This document shows, in pieces, positions 1 through 7,097 of a DNA stretch of 10,544 nt. The DNA is from W11650 sp963545585 (lineage in GTDB: Bacteria > Bacillota > Clostridia > Lachnospirales > Vallitaleaceae), in the NCBI GenBank assembly GCA_963545585.1, contig CAUUKX010000075.1, positions 1 to 10,544 of the forward strand, written 5' to 3'. A program made the position numbers and the translations under genes. Position 1 is the first letter of the stretch, and each line of letters starts with the position of its first letter. The notes under the pieces are model-generated. The model made no database searches. It worked only from the letters and a program-made list of their open reading frames with translations, and was not told the origin of the DNA.

Positions 1-69
1 AATATTTTTTAAGACACATCTTCTTTCTTTTATTTCCCTTGACCAGAAGGACCTAATTTCAAATTGCTT

Positions 70-96
70 GTTCTTGGCCGGTTCGGGCCTTAGAAC
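70..96 (+). other. Imperfect hairpin upstream of radC
   Basis: GTTCT (70-74) pairs with AGAAC (92-96) and GGCC (76-79) with GGCC (86-89) around a GGTTCG loop, with a small internal loop between the two helices. It ends 9 bases before the radC ribosome binding site and has no T-run after it, so it is not a terminator. The rest of positions 1-116 holds only a T-rich start and a lone TTGACC at 39-44 without a convincing -10 box. It could be a leader structure or chance. Confidence 0.3.
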
Positions 97-116
97 TTTG
101 AGACGAGGGGAAAAAT

Positions 117-785
117 ATGATGAATTTATTGGCATGTGAGATGCCTTATGAAAAGTTAGCTAGGCACGGTGCGGAGAACCTGACGGATGTTGAGTTATTG
201 GCGATTTTGCTGCGAACCGGCACTAAGGAAAAATCGCCGCTGGATTTGGGCAGAGAAATTTTGCAGGCAGGCCAAGGCTTTCGCGGGGTCGGGAAACTCA
301 CTTTAGCGGAGCTGCAAAAAATAAAGGGAATTGGTGCAGTTAAGTCAATTCAGCTGACAGCGGCGCTGGAAATTGCCAGACGTTACAGCCGGGAAAAGGG
401 CAAAGCCTGTTACCGAATCGGCAGCCCGAAGGAAGTGGCTGAGTATTATATGGAAGAAATGTGCGAACTGGGGCAGGAGCATTTTAAAGTAATTTTGCTC
501 AATACCAAAAATGAAATTATTTCTGACCGTAACCTGTTTGTTGGCACTATTAACCGTTCGCTGGTCAGCCCGCGCGAAGTACTGGAATATGCCTTAAAAA
601 ATTCGGCAGTGTCGCTGATATTTATGCATAATCATCCCAGCGGCGACCCGGAGCCTTCGGCTGAGGATATAAAGATTACCAAAAGATGCAATGAAGCTGC
701 GAAGCTGATGGATATTACTCTGTTAGACCATATCATTATCGGTCGGCATCAGTTTGTCAGTTTGAAACAAAGAGGATTATATTAA
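117..785 (+). CDS. radC: RadC family JAMM-domain protein
   Basis: This 222-residue protein has the normal two-part RadC layout. The N-terminal part (about residues 8-90) is helix-hairpin-helix-like, with the family stretch DVELLAILLRTGT and a second turn around KIKGIG. The C-terminal part is a JAMM/MPN metal-binding domain whose HxH-x7-S-x2-D motif is intact: His171, His173, Ser181 and Asp184. The family is named for a DNA-repair phenotype, but its biochemical role is unsettled and the Bacillus member has no clear repair role, so only the family is asserted. The start is either of two adjacent ATGs (117 or 120); GAGGGG at 105-110 favours 117. The N-terminus is slightly shorter than usual, lacking the common pre-PREKL segment. 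It heads the cell-shape cluster, as radC often does in Firmicutes. Confidence 0.95.
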   Translation: MMNLLACEMPYEKLARHGAENLTDVELLAILLRTGTKEKSPLDLGREILQAGQGFRGVGKLTLAELQKIKGIGAVKSIQLTAALEIARRYSREKGKACYRIGSPKEVAEYYMEEMCELGQEHFKVILLNTKNEIISDRNLFVGTINRSLVSPREVLEYALKNSAVSLIFMHNHPSGDPEPSAEDIKITKRCNEAAKLMDITLLDHIIIGRHQFVSLKQRGLY

Positions 786-788
786 AGG

Positions 789-857
789 ACTCAACTTTTT
801 GCTGTCAAAAGATATTGCCTTTTGGCGAGGAGAGCGACAGCGAAAAAGTTTGATAGT
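789..857 (+). other. Interrupted hairpin between radC and mreC
   Basis: The left arm at 792-806 (CAACTTTTTGCTGTC) is nearly the reverse complement of 836-852 (GACAGCGAAAAAGTTTG), with one bulged base in each of two places, and ACT/AGT extends the pairing outward. Within the 29-base loop AAAAG and CTTTT can pair again. There is no T-run after the right arm, so an intrinsic plus-strand terminator is unlikely. It fills most of the gap where mreB would normally be. It may be a leader or processing structure for mreC, or a small repeat element. Confidence 0.5.
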
Positions 858-886
858 AAGGGAAACATAAGTAAAGGATAGCAAAA

Positions 887-1723
887 ATGAAAGAACCGAA
901 AAAGGTCAAGAATATAATCATTGTGCTGGGCATATTGGCGTTGGTCATGAGTTTTTTAACCAGCGGCAATTCCGGGGTTCCGGGTCGGGCAGTGTCTTTT
1001 GTGCTGACTCCGGTGCAAAAAATCGGGAGCGACTTGTTTCAGCGTTTAAACCGTTCATGGGAAAATGTTAAGGATGCGCAGGAGTTAGAAGCGGAAAATG
1101 AGCAGCTGAAAAAAGAGATTGATACGCTCCGCTATGAAAAAAAGCTGTTGGAGCAGGAAAAAAATGAGCTGGATCGGTTAAGAGCTTTGTATCAGCTTGA
1201 CAAGCGCTATGCCGACTATCCCAAGACCGGCGCCCGAGTGATTGGCAAAAATCCGGGCAACTGGTATGAAACCTTTATTATTGACAAGGGCGCAGCACAG
1301 GGGATGAAGGTTGATATGGCAGTAACTGCTGGCAATGGCCTGGTCGGCAAGATTATTCAGGTTCGGGAGCAGGATTCAACGGTAATTTCGCTTTTAGATG
1401 AGCTGTCCGGTGTCAGTGCCAAGATTCTCAGAACTTCGGATCTGTGCATGGTTTCGGGCAATAAAAAGTTAGGTGAGGACGGAATGGCGCTGATTGAACA
1501 AATGGCCGAGGATACCCATTTGATTATCGGGGATGAGATTGTTACCTCGCATTTGGGTAAGATTTATCCGCCGGGCATTTTGATTGGAACGGTCAGGGAT
1601 ATCAATGTCAATCCTAATAAATTATCAAAAACTGCAGTTTTGGAACCGGCGGTTGACTTTAAGCACTTAGAAGAAGTACTGGTCATTATCGGTGAAACGA
1701 TGGATGCGGAGAAAACAGAATGA
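887..1723 (+). CDS. mreC: Rod shape-determining protein MreC
   Basis: MreC is a bitopic membrane protein that links the MreB cytoskeleton to the peptidoglycan-synthesising enzymes of side-wall growth. The sequence has a short cytoplasmic start, one membrane segment at about residues 9-26, a highly charged coiled coil at about 62-104 (LEAENEQLKKEI and following heptads), and the extracytoplasmic beta domain from about 113, with the family stretch IGKNPGNWYETFIIDKG. At 278 residues it has the usual length. AAAGGA at 873-878, eight bases before the ATG, supports the start. Its stop overlaps the mreD start in ATGA, so the two are translationally coupled. Unusually, no mreB precedes it; the 100-base gap after radC holds only a hairpin. 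Confidence 0.95.
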   Translation: MKEPKKVKNIIIVLGILALVMSFLTSGNSGVPGRAVSFVLTPVQKIGSDLFQRLNRSWENVKDAQELEAENEQLKKEIDTLRYEKKLLEQEKNELDRLRALYQLDKRYADYPKTGARVIGKNPGNWYETFIIDKGAAQGMKVDMAVTAGNGLVGKIIQVREQDSTVISLLDELSGVSAKILRTSDLCMVSGNKKLGEDGMALIEQMAEDTHLIIGDEIVTSHLGKIYPPGILIGTVRDINVNPNKLSKTAVLEPAVDFKHLEEVLVIIGETMDAEKTE

Positions 1724-2241
1724 AGCGGGGCGGAATCATAGCTTTTTTGATATTGCTGATTTATTTTTTACAGACTACGGTTTTCACATGGATTGCGATT
1801 AATGGGATTAAGCCAAATTTTATCATTGTGGCAGTTGCTTTGATTGCATTTTTGCGGGGCGAATATTATGGGCTGGCATTTGGCGCTTCTTTGGGACTGC
1901 TGCTTGACCTTTTTTTCGGCCGGTCGCTGGGTCTAAACTTTTTTCTGTATGCCAGTGTGGGACTTTTGACCGGTAAGACCTATTATGTATTTTCCAAGGA
2001 AAACTTTATGTTTCCGCTGTTGCTTATTGGTTTGGCTGACGTGAGTTATAATTTATGCATTTATATCATCGGTTATTTGTTCCGTGGGAATTTGAACTTT
2101 ATTTATTTTTTGGGACGGATTATTTTACCGGATATGATTTACACGGTTTTGGTCGGTGCGGCTTTTTACCGGCTGTTTGTGTTTATTCATCACAAGTTCC
2201 TGAAATGGGAAAAGAAATTGGAAGAAAGTGAACTGGAATGA
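1720..2241 (+). CDS. mreD: Rod shape-determining protein MreD
   Basis: MreD is a small polytopic membrane protein of the elongasome that works with MreC and the RodA-PBP2 pair. The 173 residues are almost entirely hydrophobic, with about five or six membrane segments and a basic, acidic-tailed C-terminus. The segment with GINGIKPNFIIV then AFLRGEYYGLAFGASLGLLLD, read around residues 28-62, matches the family pattern of P-D/N before TM2 and a G-rich TM3. It overlaps mreC by four bases upstream and the transpeptidase gene by four bases downstream (both ATGA), so the three genes form one coupled translation unit. Sequence conservation in MreD is weak, so the call leans partly on position between mreC and the PBP. 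Confidence 0.9.
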   Translation: MKRGGIIAFLILLIYFLQTTVFTWIAINGIKPNFIIVAVALIAFLRGEYYGLAFGASLGLLLDLFFGRSLGLNFFLYASVGLLTGKTYYVFSKENFMFPLLLIGLADVSYNLCIYIIGYLFRGNLNFIYFLGRIILPDMIYTVLVGAAFYRLFVFIHHKFLKWEKKLEESELE

Positions 2242-5018
2242 AAGAAATCTTAAAATATATTTTTTCCTTAGTAACCCATCGGATGGTGGTGCTGCTTTTT
2301 GTCATCGTCTTTGCGTTCAGTGTTTTGATTACCCGGCTTTTTCAAATGCAGATTGTCAATGGTCAAAAATTTGACGAAGAATTTGAATTGAAAGTCCTGC
2401 GGGAAGTGGCAATTGACGGGCGGCGGGGGAATATCTATGACCGCAATGGTGTACCATTAACGGAAAATCAAATTTCATACAGCATTACTTATGATACCGG
2501 TGTTTATACGAAAAGCCAAGTTCAGGATTTGTTGACTTTTTCTCGAATTCTGCTGCGCAACGGTGAACATTTAAATATTGATTTTCCGGTATTTTTAAAT
2601 GAAAATGGAGAATTCCGCTATAAGCCTGAACTAAGCGACACCAAAATCAGCCGTTTTCAAAAGGATTTATTTGAAAAAGAAAATATTTCAGCAGCGGAAG
2701 CGATGGGCGCTTTGACGGAGCGCTGGTTTAAAAAATCCTTTCAAGATGAGACAGCCTATGACGAGTGGCTGAAAGAGCTTTTACCGACAGAAGAGCTGTA
2801 TTTGATTTCCCTGCGCTACGCTATTTGGGCCAATGGCTTTTATAAGTTTATTCCCGAAAAAATTGCCCGCAATATCAAACCGGAAACCTTGGCCGAGCTT
2901 CAGGAAAACCGGGAAAAGCTGCCGGGTTTTCAAATTGTGGAGGACTATAACCGGGTGTATTTTTATCCGGAATATTTTTCTCATATCATTGGCTATATCG
3001 GCTCAATCAATGAGGAAACTTTTAAAGAATACGAAGAATACGGCTACAGCCGGGAGGATCAGGCGGGCCGGATCGGGATTGAAAAAAGTATGGAGCTGAT
3101 GCTGCACGGAACCAAGGGTCATCAAACGGTGGAAGTCGATAGTCTGGGGCGGATTAAAAAAGTGCTGGCTACGGTAGAGGCCAAGGGCGGCAAAAATATT
3201 TTTCTGACGATTGATAAGGATTTGCAAATCAAGACACAGGATATTTTAGTTCAGCAAATGGCTCATATTATCAAAACCCGGCTGGTGCTCCGCCGCGGGC
3301 AGAACAAAGATCGCACCGCCCCCTTATTAAAGGAGGCCTATATCAATTTGGTTGATAATAATACCATTAATTTAGCTGGGCTTTTGCAGGCGCAGCCGGA
3401 CGGAGAAAATCAGGTCTATCAGGCTTCTTTAAAAAAAGCTGCGCAAAACTATAAACAGAAAAGGTTGGATAAAATAAAAAAAGTGCTGGAAACTTCCGAT
3501 GTTTCAGCCAATGAGGATTTAAAGGAGTTTTTTGCGTATTATCTGGAAAGTTTGGTGCATGATGGGATTTTAAGCAAGGATTATAAGAAAACAACCGGTT
3601 ATGAGGACTTTGAAAAAAAAGCGATCAGCTTTAAGGGGCTGCTGGAGTTTTACTGTAAAGAGGGTTTTATTCCGGCAGAGTACAGCTATGACCAAATTAG
3701 CCGGGAAAAAATAATGGAAAAATATTCGGAAAACTTCACTTTTGAGAAAAAGCTGTTTTTGGAGATGCTGGATAAAGAGCTTTTGCCTTACCGGGAATTA
3801 TCGCTGACTTTAGTTGAGCAGGGAGCGGTTGAGGTGGACGAGGCTACTTATCAGGCGGTTAAAGCCGGACGTTTGGGACCACTGGAGTTTATGAAAAGAA
3901 TGATTGGTGAACTGAAACTAACACCGGCGCAGGTGGCATTAGATCCATGTACTGGTGCGGCGACAGTAACGGATGTCAATACTGGCGAAGTCTTGGCACT
4001 GGCAATGTATCCCAGCTATGACAATAATCGTTTGGTCAATCAATTTGATAATGAATATTACCAGCAGCTTTTAGCGGATAAAGCCAATCCTCTTTATCCA
4101 ACGGCTACTCAGGGCAGAACTGCCCCCGGCTCGACCTTTAAAGTGCTGTCGGCAATTGCCGGTTTGGAGGAAGGGATTATCACCAAAAACTCGCTGCTGC
4201 CTTGTACCGGAGTCTTTACCAAGCTGACTCCGCATATCAGCTGCTGGATTGGCTCGCTGGGTGGAAGTCATGGCAATATTCCGCTGCGGCGGGCAATCGG
4301 TGTCAGCTGTAATTCTTATTTTAACGAAGTCGGCTACCGATTGGCTATCGAAAAAGGAAACTATGATCCGGCAACTGGTGATGAAGTGCTGCGTAAATAT
4401 ACGGCGATGTTTGGACTGTCGACTTTGTCCGGCATTGAATTGCCGGAAGCAATGCCGATTGCGCCGGGGAGTTTGAATCCGGTTGAGCATATTGCTAATC
4501 CGGCTACGGCTGCGATGGGGCAGGAACAAAACGCTTATGCGGCAGTGCATTTGGCGCGTTATATGAATACCGTCGGCAATGGCGGCACACTGTATTATTT
4601 GACCTTGATTCATCAGATTAATGAAGCGGATGGCAGTATTTACTATAAACAGGTGCCGAAAGTGGAAACGGAAACTGGCATCCCGGAAGAAACTTTTCGG
4701 GCAGTTTATGAGGGAATGAAGGATGTAAACTTTTCTGCTTATGGAACGGGTTTGGGTCTTTTTAGAGGTTTTCCGGTTGAAGTCGGCGGTAAGACTGGTA
4801 CGGCGCAGCAGACTAATCTCCGGCCGGATCACTCGGTTTATGTTTCGCTGGCACCGATGTCTGATCCAGAAATAGCGGTGGTGGTTACGCTCCCCTTCGG
4901 CAGTACGCCGCTGATCTCCTCAGCCGGCATCACCGGCGCAGTTGCCAAGGACATATATGCTTATTATTATGAATTGGAAAAAGAATACGGCAGCCCGCCC
5001 GATTCTTTAATAGAGTAA
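2238..5018 (+). CDS. mrdA: PBP2-type peptidoglycan D,D-transpeptidase with large insertion
   Basis: This is a class B penicillin-binding protein, the crosslinking partner of RodA in side-wall growth. A short cytoplasmic start and one membrane anchor (about residues 16-34) lead into the dimerisation domain, with RGNIYDRNG near residue 58. The transpeptidase domain has all three catalytic motifs: S632-T-F-K635, S690-C-N692 and K852-T-G-T. At 926 residues it is far longer than typical PBP2 proteins (about 630-720). The extra length is about 225-240 residues between LTIDKDLQ (Asp326) and the start of the transpeptidase core at TDVNTGE (Asp579), where family members normally have about 25-30. The insertion is charged and mostly helical in character. 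No PASTA domains are present. It overlaps mreD by four bases. Large PBPs of this kind occur in Lachnospiraceae; what the insertion does is not known to me. Confidence 0.95.
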   Translation: MKEILKYIFSLVTHRMVVLLFVIVFAFSVLITRLFQMQIVNGQKFDEEFELKVLREVAIDGRRGNIYDRNGVPLTENQISYSITYDTGVYTKSQVQDLLTFSRILLRNGEHLNIDFPVFLNENGEFRYKPELSDTKISRFQKDLFEKENISAAEAMGALTERWFKKSFQDETAYDEWLKELLPTEELYLISLRYAIWANGFYKFIPEKIARNIKPETLAELQENREKLPGFQIVEDYNRVYFYPEYFSHIIGYIGSINEETFKEYEEYGYSREDQAGRIGIEKSMELMLHGTKGHQTVEVDSLGRIKKVLATVEAKGGKNIFLTIDKDLQIKTQDILVQQMAHIIKTRLVLRRGQNKDRTAPLLKEAYINLVDNNTINLAGLLQAQPDGENQVYQASLKKAAQNYKQKRLDKIKKVLETSDVSANEDLKEFFAYYLESLVHDGILSKDYKKTTGYEDFEKKAISFKGLLEFYCKEGFIPAEYSYDQISREKIMEKYSENFTFEKKLFLEMLDKELLPYRELSLTLVEQGAVEVDEATYQAVKAGRLGPLEFMKRMIGELKLTPAQVALDPCTGAATVTDVNTGEVLALAMYPSYDNNRLVNQFDNEYYQQLLADKANPLYPTATQGRTAPGSTFKVLSAIAGLEEGIITKNSLLPCTGVFTKLTPHISCWIGSLGGSHGNIPLRRAIGVSCNSYFNEVGYRLAIEKGNYDPATGDEVLRKYTAMFGLSTLSGIELPEAMPIAPGSLNPVEHIANPATAAMGQEQNAYAAVHLARYMNTVGNGGTLYYLTLIHQINEADGSIYYKQVPKVETETGIPEETFRAVYEGMKDVNFSAYGTGLGLFRGFPVEVGGKTGTAQQTNLRPDHSVYVSLAPMSDPEIAVVVTLPFGSTPLISSAGITGAVAKDIYAYYYELEKEYGSPPDSLIE

Positions 5019-5042
5019 ATTTGAGGATTTTTGAAAAATCAC

Positions 5043-5071
5043 TATACAAACAAAAAAAATTTTTGTATAAT
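5043..5071 (+). promoter_or_regulatory. Probable minC operon promoter inside an inverted repeat
   Basis: A perfect TATAAT at 5066-5071 lies 17 bases after TATACA at 5043-5048, which matches four of six bases of the -35 consensus. The same bases form an inverted repeat: TATACAAA (5043-5050) and TTTGTATA (5062-5069). One arm covers the -35 and the other most of the -10. It follows the PBP gene by about 25 bases and a further small palindrome GATTTTTGAAAAATC (5026-5040). The promoter call is good for sequence match but untested; the arms could be an operator. Confidence 0.6.
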
Positions 5072-5074
5072 GTA

Positions 5075-5252
5075 GGATGAAAGCCTTGTCATATGGTAGA
5101 GTTAGGCTGCATGCTTGCATGCAAGCCGGCTCTGCCATATGACAAGCAAGAGGTATGAGCAATACAGCCATGCGAACGAAGAGAGCGGGGCGAATTGCGA
5201 ATACCGAGCCGGACGCGGGAGTGCGAAGCACGGAGCGGGCGGGCTTTCATCC
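5075..5252 (+). promoter_or_regulatory. Structured leader of the minC operon
   Basis: An outer helix pairs GGATGAAAGCC (5075-5085) with GGCTTTCATCC (5242-5252). Inside it is a long hairpin at 5085-5146: 12 pairs from CTTGTCATATGG / CCATATGACAAG, then four more (AGAG/CTCT), GGCT/AGCC and GCATGC/GCATGC. U-G wobbles at 5097-5134, 5102-5129 and 5103-5128 would be A-C mismatches on the other strand, so the fold suits a plus-strand RNA. The remaining part (about 5160-5240) is purine- and GC-rich, with repeated GCGAA and GCGGG and a small GTGC-GAA-GCAC hairpin. It begins just after a TATAAT box, as expected for a 5' leader. I do not recognise a known riboswitch or T-box. A repeat element inserted in the leader is the main alternative. 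Confidence 0.55.
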
Positions 5253-5286
5253 GGGAGCAGAGAATAGTAGAGCAAGAGGTATGAGC
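5145..5286 (+). repeat. 16-base direct repeats flanking the GC-rich leader segment
   Basis: AGCAAGAGGTATGAGC occurs at 5145-5160 and again, identical, at 5271-5286. The two copies enclose 110 bases of GC-rich, purine-rich sequence. Each copy contains an AGAGG followed closely by ATG. The first copy shares two bases with the right arm of the long hairpin. The pattern could be a duplication left by an insertion, a tandem duplication, or a repeated protein or RNA binding site. Confidence 0.7.
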
Positions 5287-5325
5287 TTTTTATTTAAAAA
5301 TTCAGAAAGTGAGGAAAAATCCTGA
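5155..5325 (+). CDS. Possible 56-residue leader ORF upstream of minC
   Basis: An uninterrupted frame runs from ATG at 5155 to TGA at 5323-5325, and its stop overlaps the minC start in TGATG, a typical coupling arrangement. An in-frame ATG at 5281 gives a 14-residue version. The longer product is Arg- and Ala-rich and looks like translation of the GC-rich repeat rather than an evolved protein. AGAGG lies only one base before each ATG, too close for a good ribosome binding site. It might act as a leader peptide, but chance is likely. Confidence 0.15.
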   Translation: MSNTAMRTKRAGRIANTEPDAGVRSTERAGFHPGAENSRARGMSFLFKNSESEEKS

Positions 5326-5996
5326 TGAGTAAAGAGGCGGTTTCGATCAAAGGAACGCAGGACGGCCTAATTATACAAATAGAAGAAACGGCCGGGTTGT
5401 CGGAAATGATCGCAGCACTGCAAAAAAAATTAACGCAGGCCAAGGGATATTTTGATGATGCCAAAGTTGCTTTGGAATTTTCCGGCAAATCCTTATCCGA
5501 AACCGAAAAGCATGAGCTTTTGGAAGTGATTCGCAGGTACTCAAAAATGGAGATTCTCTCGGTCGGGGATCATGACAAAAAGGAAGCCCCGATTCTGAAA
5601 GAAAAAGTAACGGAGCTCAGTCATTTGCTGGCGGCGGCGCAAAAGAAGGGCGCTTCTTTTCATAACGGCACGCTTCGTTCCGGTCAAAGCTTATCGGTCG
5701 ATACGGCAATTGTTATTTTAGGCGATGTCAATAATGGGGCAATCGTGAATGCCGGCAGCAGTGCCATTATTTTAGGCAAACTCCGGGGAGTGGTCAACTG
5801 CGGTTTGGCTGATAAGCCCAATGCTTTTGTTTTTGCTTTGGAAATGCGGCCGACCTTGCTGCAAATCAACAATGTATACGGACGGTTTGAGAACGAAGGC
5901 GAAGCGGGCGGCGATCCGATGATTGCGTATGTTCATGCTGAGCAGATTGCAATTGAACCGCTTTCGCACAGTCTCAATAAAAATCTGGAATTATAG
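5325..5996 (+). CDS. minC: Septum site-determining protein MinC
   Basis: MinC is the division inhibitor of the Min system: bound to MinD at the membrane it blocks FtsZ ring assembly away from mid-cell. The N-terminal FtsZ-interacting domain covers about residues 1-100, a short linker follows, and the C-terminal beta-helix domain begins at about 116 with the family signature R118-S-G-Q and then ILGDVNNGAIVNAGSSAIILG and FVFALEMRPTLLQI, the segments for dimerisation and MinD binding. At 223 residues the length is normal. The ATG at 5325 follows GTGAGG at about 5309-5314 and fits the start of the N-domain. It begins a tight minCDE-rodA group with its own probable promoter and a long structured leader. 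Confidence 0.95.
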   Translation: MSKEAVSIKGTQDGLIIQIEETAGLSEMIAALQKKLTQAKGYFDDAKVALEFSGKSLSETEKHELLEVIRRYSKMEILSVGDHDKKEAPILKEKVTELSHLLAAAQKKGASFHNGTLRSGQSLSVDTAIVILGDVNNGAIVNAGSSAIILGKLRGVVNCGLADKPNAFVFALEMRPTLLQINNVYGRFENEGEAGGDPMIAYVHAEQIAIEPLSHSLNKNLEL

Positions 5997-6013
5997 AGCG
6001 TAAGGAGTAAAAA

Positions 6014-6811
6014 ATGAGTGAAGTAATCGTAGTAACATCCGGTAAAGGCGGAGTAGGAAAAACCACAACCTCAGCCAATATCGGTTCGGGGCTGGCACTG
6101 AGCGGCAAGAAGGTAGTGTTGGTGGATGCAGATATCGGACTGCGCAACTTAGATGTGGTCTTGGGGCTGGAGAACCGAATCGTTTATAATATTGTTGATG
6201 TGGTTGAGGGAAACTGCCGGGTGTCGCAGGCTCTGATTCGGGATAAAAAAAATCAAAATCTGTATTTGCTGCCAGCTGCCCAAACCAGAGATAAAGACGC
6301 AGTCAATACCGAGCAAATGAAGAAATTAACCGATGAACTGCGGGCGGAGTTTGATTATATTATTATTGACTCGCCAGCGGGCATTGAGCAGGGTTTTAAA
6401 AACTCGATTGCAGCAGCTGACCGGGCGCTGGTTGTAACGACACCGGAGATTTCGGCGATTCGGGATGCGGATCGGATTATCGGCTTATTGGAAGCCAATG
6501 ACATTAAAAATAATCGGCTGATTGTCAATCGGCTGCGGCCGGATATGGTTAAGCGCAGTGAAATGATGTCGGTCGATGATGTCATTGAGATTTTGGCCAT
6601 CGAGTTGATTGGCGTGGTGCCGGACGATGAAAATGTAGTCATATCAACCAATACCGGCGATCCGATTGTGTTAAAGTTTGAAAACTCTTTGGCTGGTCGG
6701 GCGTATTTGAATATTGCTAAAAGAATCATGGGCGAGGATGTTGAGTATTTGAATCTGTTTGAGCAAAAAAACCTGTTTCAGCGGATTATGAAGGCAATTA
6801 AAGGAAATTAG
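6014..6811 (+). CDS. minD: Septum site-determining ATPase MinD
   Basis: MinD is the membrane-bound ATPase that recruits MinC and is driven off the membrane by MinE. The deviant Walker A motif KGGVGKTT has the signature Lys11 and the nucleotide-binding Lys16. VDADIGLRNLD follows with Asp38 and Asp40, and the Walker B/switch II stretch is IIIDSPAGIE at about residues 115-124. The last dozen residues (FQRIMKAIKGN) form the short basic amphipathic helix that targets MinD to membranes. At 265 residues it has the normal length. TAAGGAG at 6001-6007 supports the start, 17 bases after the minC stop. Confidence 0.97.
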   Translation: MSEVIVVTSGKGGVGKTTTSANIGSGLALSGKKVVLVDADIGLRNLDVVLGLENRIVYNIVDVVEGNCRVSQALIRDKKNQNLYLLPAAQTRDKDAVNTEQMKKLTDELRAEFDYIIIDSPAGIEQGFKNSIAAADRALVVTTPEISAIRDADRIIGLLEANDIKNNRLIVNRLRPDMVKRSEMMSVDDVIEILAIELIGVVPDDENVVISTNTGDPIVLKFENSLAGRAYLNIAKRIMGEDVEYLNLFEQKNLFQRIMKAIKGN

Positions 6812-6821
6812 GAGGTGCAGC

Positions 6822-7097
6822 ATGGGATTAATGGACTTTTTTAAGAAAAAAGACACCTCAAAAGACATCGCCAAAGATAGGCTGAAGCTGGTTTTGATTC
6901 ATGACCGGGCGGACTGTAATACTGAGCTGTTGGAAATGATTCGCACAGATATTTTGCAGGTCATTAAAAAATATATGGATTATGATGAAAGGGAAATGGA
7001 TATTAAGATTGGGACAACTGATTCGGAAACATCACATTCACCGGTACCGGCTTTGTTTGCCAATATTCCAATCAAGAATATCCATAAACCCCACTAA
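6822..7097 (+). CDS. minE: Cell division topological specificity factor MinE
   Basis: MinE stimulates the MinD ATPase and so clears MinCD from mid-cell. The 91-residue protein begins with a short membrane-binding segment (GLMDFFKKK). The anti-MinCD region follows, with the family stretch AKDRLKLVLIHDRAD at about residues 22-36, and then the topological-specificity domain ending in ALFANIPIKNI. Length and motifs are normal. A strong AGGAGGTG lies just before the ATG, and minD ends 10 bases upstream. Having MinE rather than DivIVA/MinJ alone implies an oscillating or E. coli-like Min system, as in many Clostridia. Its stop codon directly abuts the rodA start. Confidence 0.95.
   Translation: MGLMDFFKKKDTSKDIAKDRLKLVLIHDRADCNTELLEMIRTDILQVIKKYMDYDEREMDIKIGTTDSETSHSPVPALFANIPIKNIHKPH

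Noticed and set aside
39..67. Candidate radC promoter from TTGACC
   Set aside because: No acceptable -10 box lies 16-18 bases downstream.
2833..3099. Plus-strand overlapping frame inside the PBP gene
   Set aside because: It is in another frame of a well-supported gene, with biased composition and no start signals.
4071..4832. Minus-strand open frame of 253 codons inside the PBP gene
   Set aside because: It is fully inside the catalytic part of a clear transpeptidase gene, is Arg/Ser/Ile-rich with no family features, and is a codon-use shadow.
5007..5231. Minus-strand open frame of 74 codons across the minC leader
   Set aside because: It lies opposite the promoter and structured leader, has no ribosome binding site and no recognisable sequence, and its residues simply mirror the GC-rich repeat.
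5019..5324. T-box or other known riboswitch in the minC leader
   Set aside because: No T-box GGTGG-type antiterminator sequence, no recognised aptamer core, and no terminator before minC.
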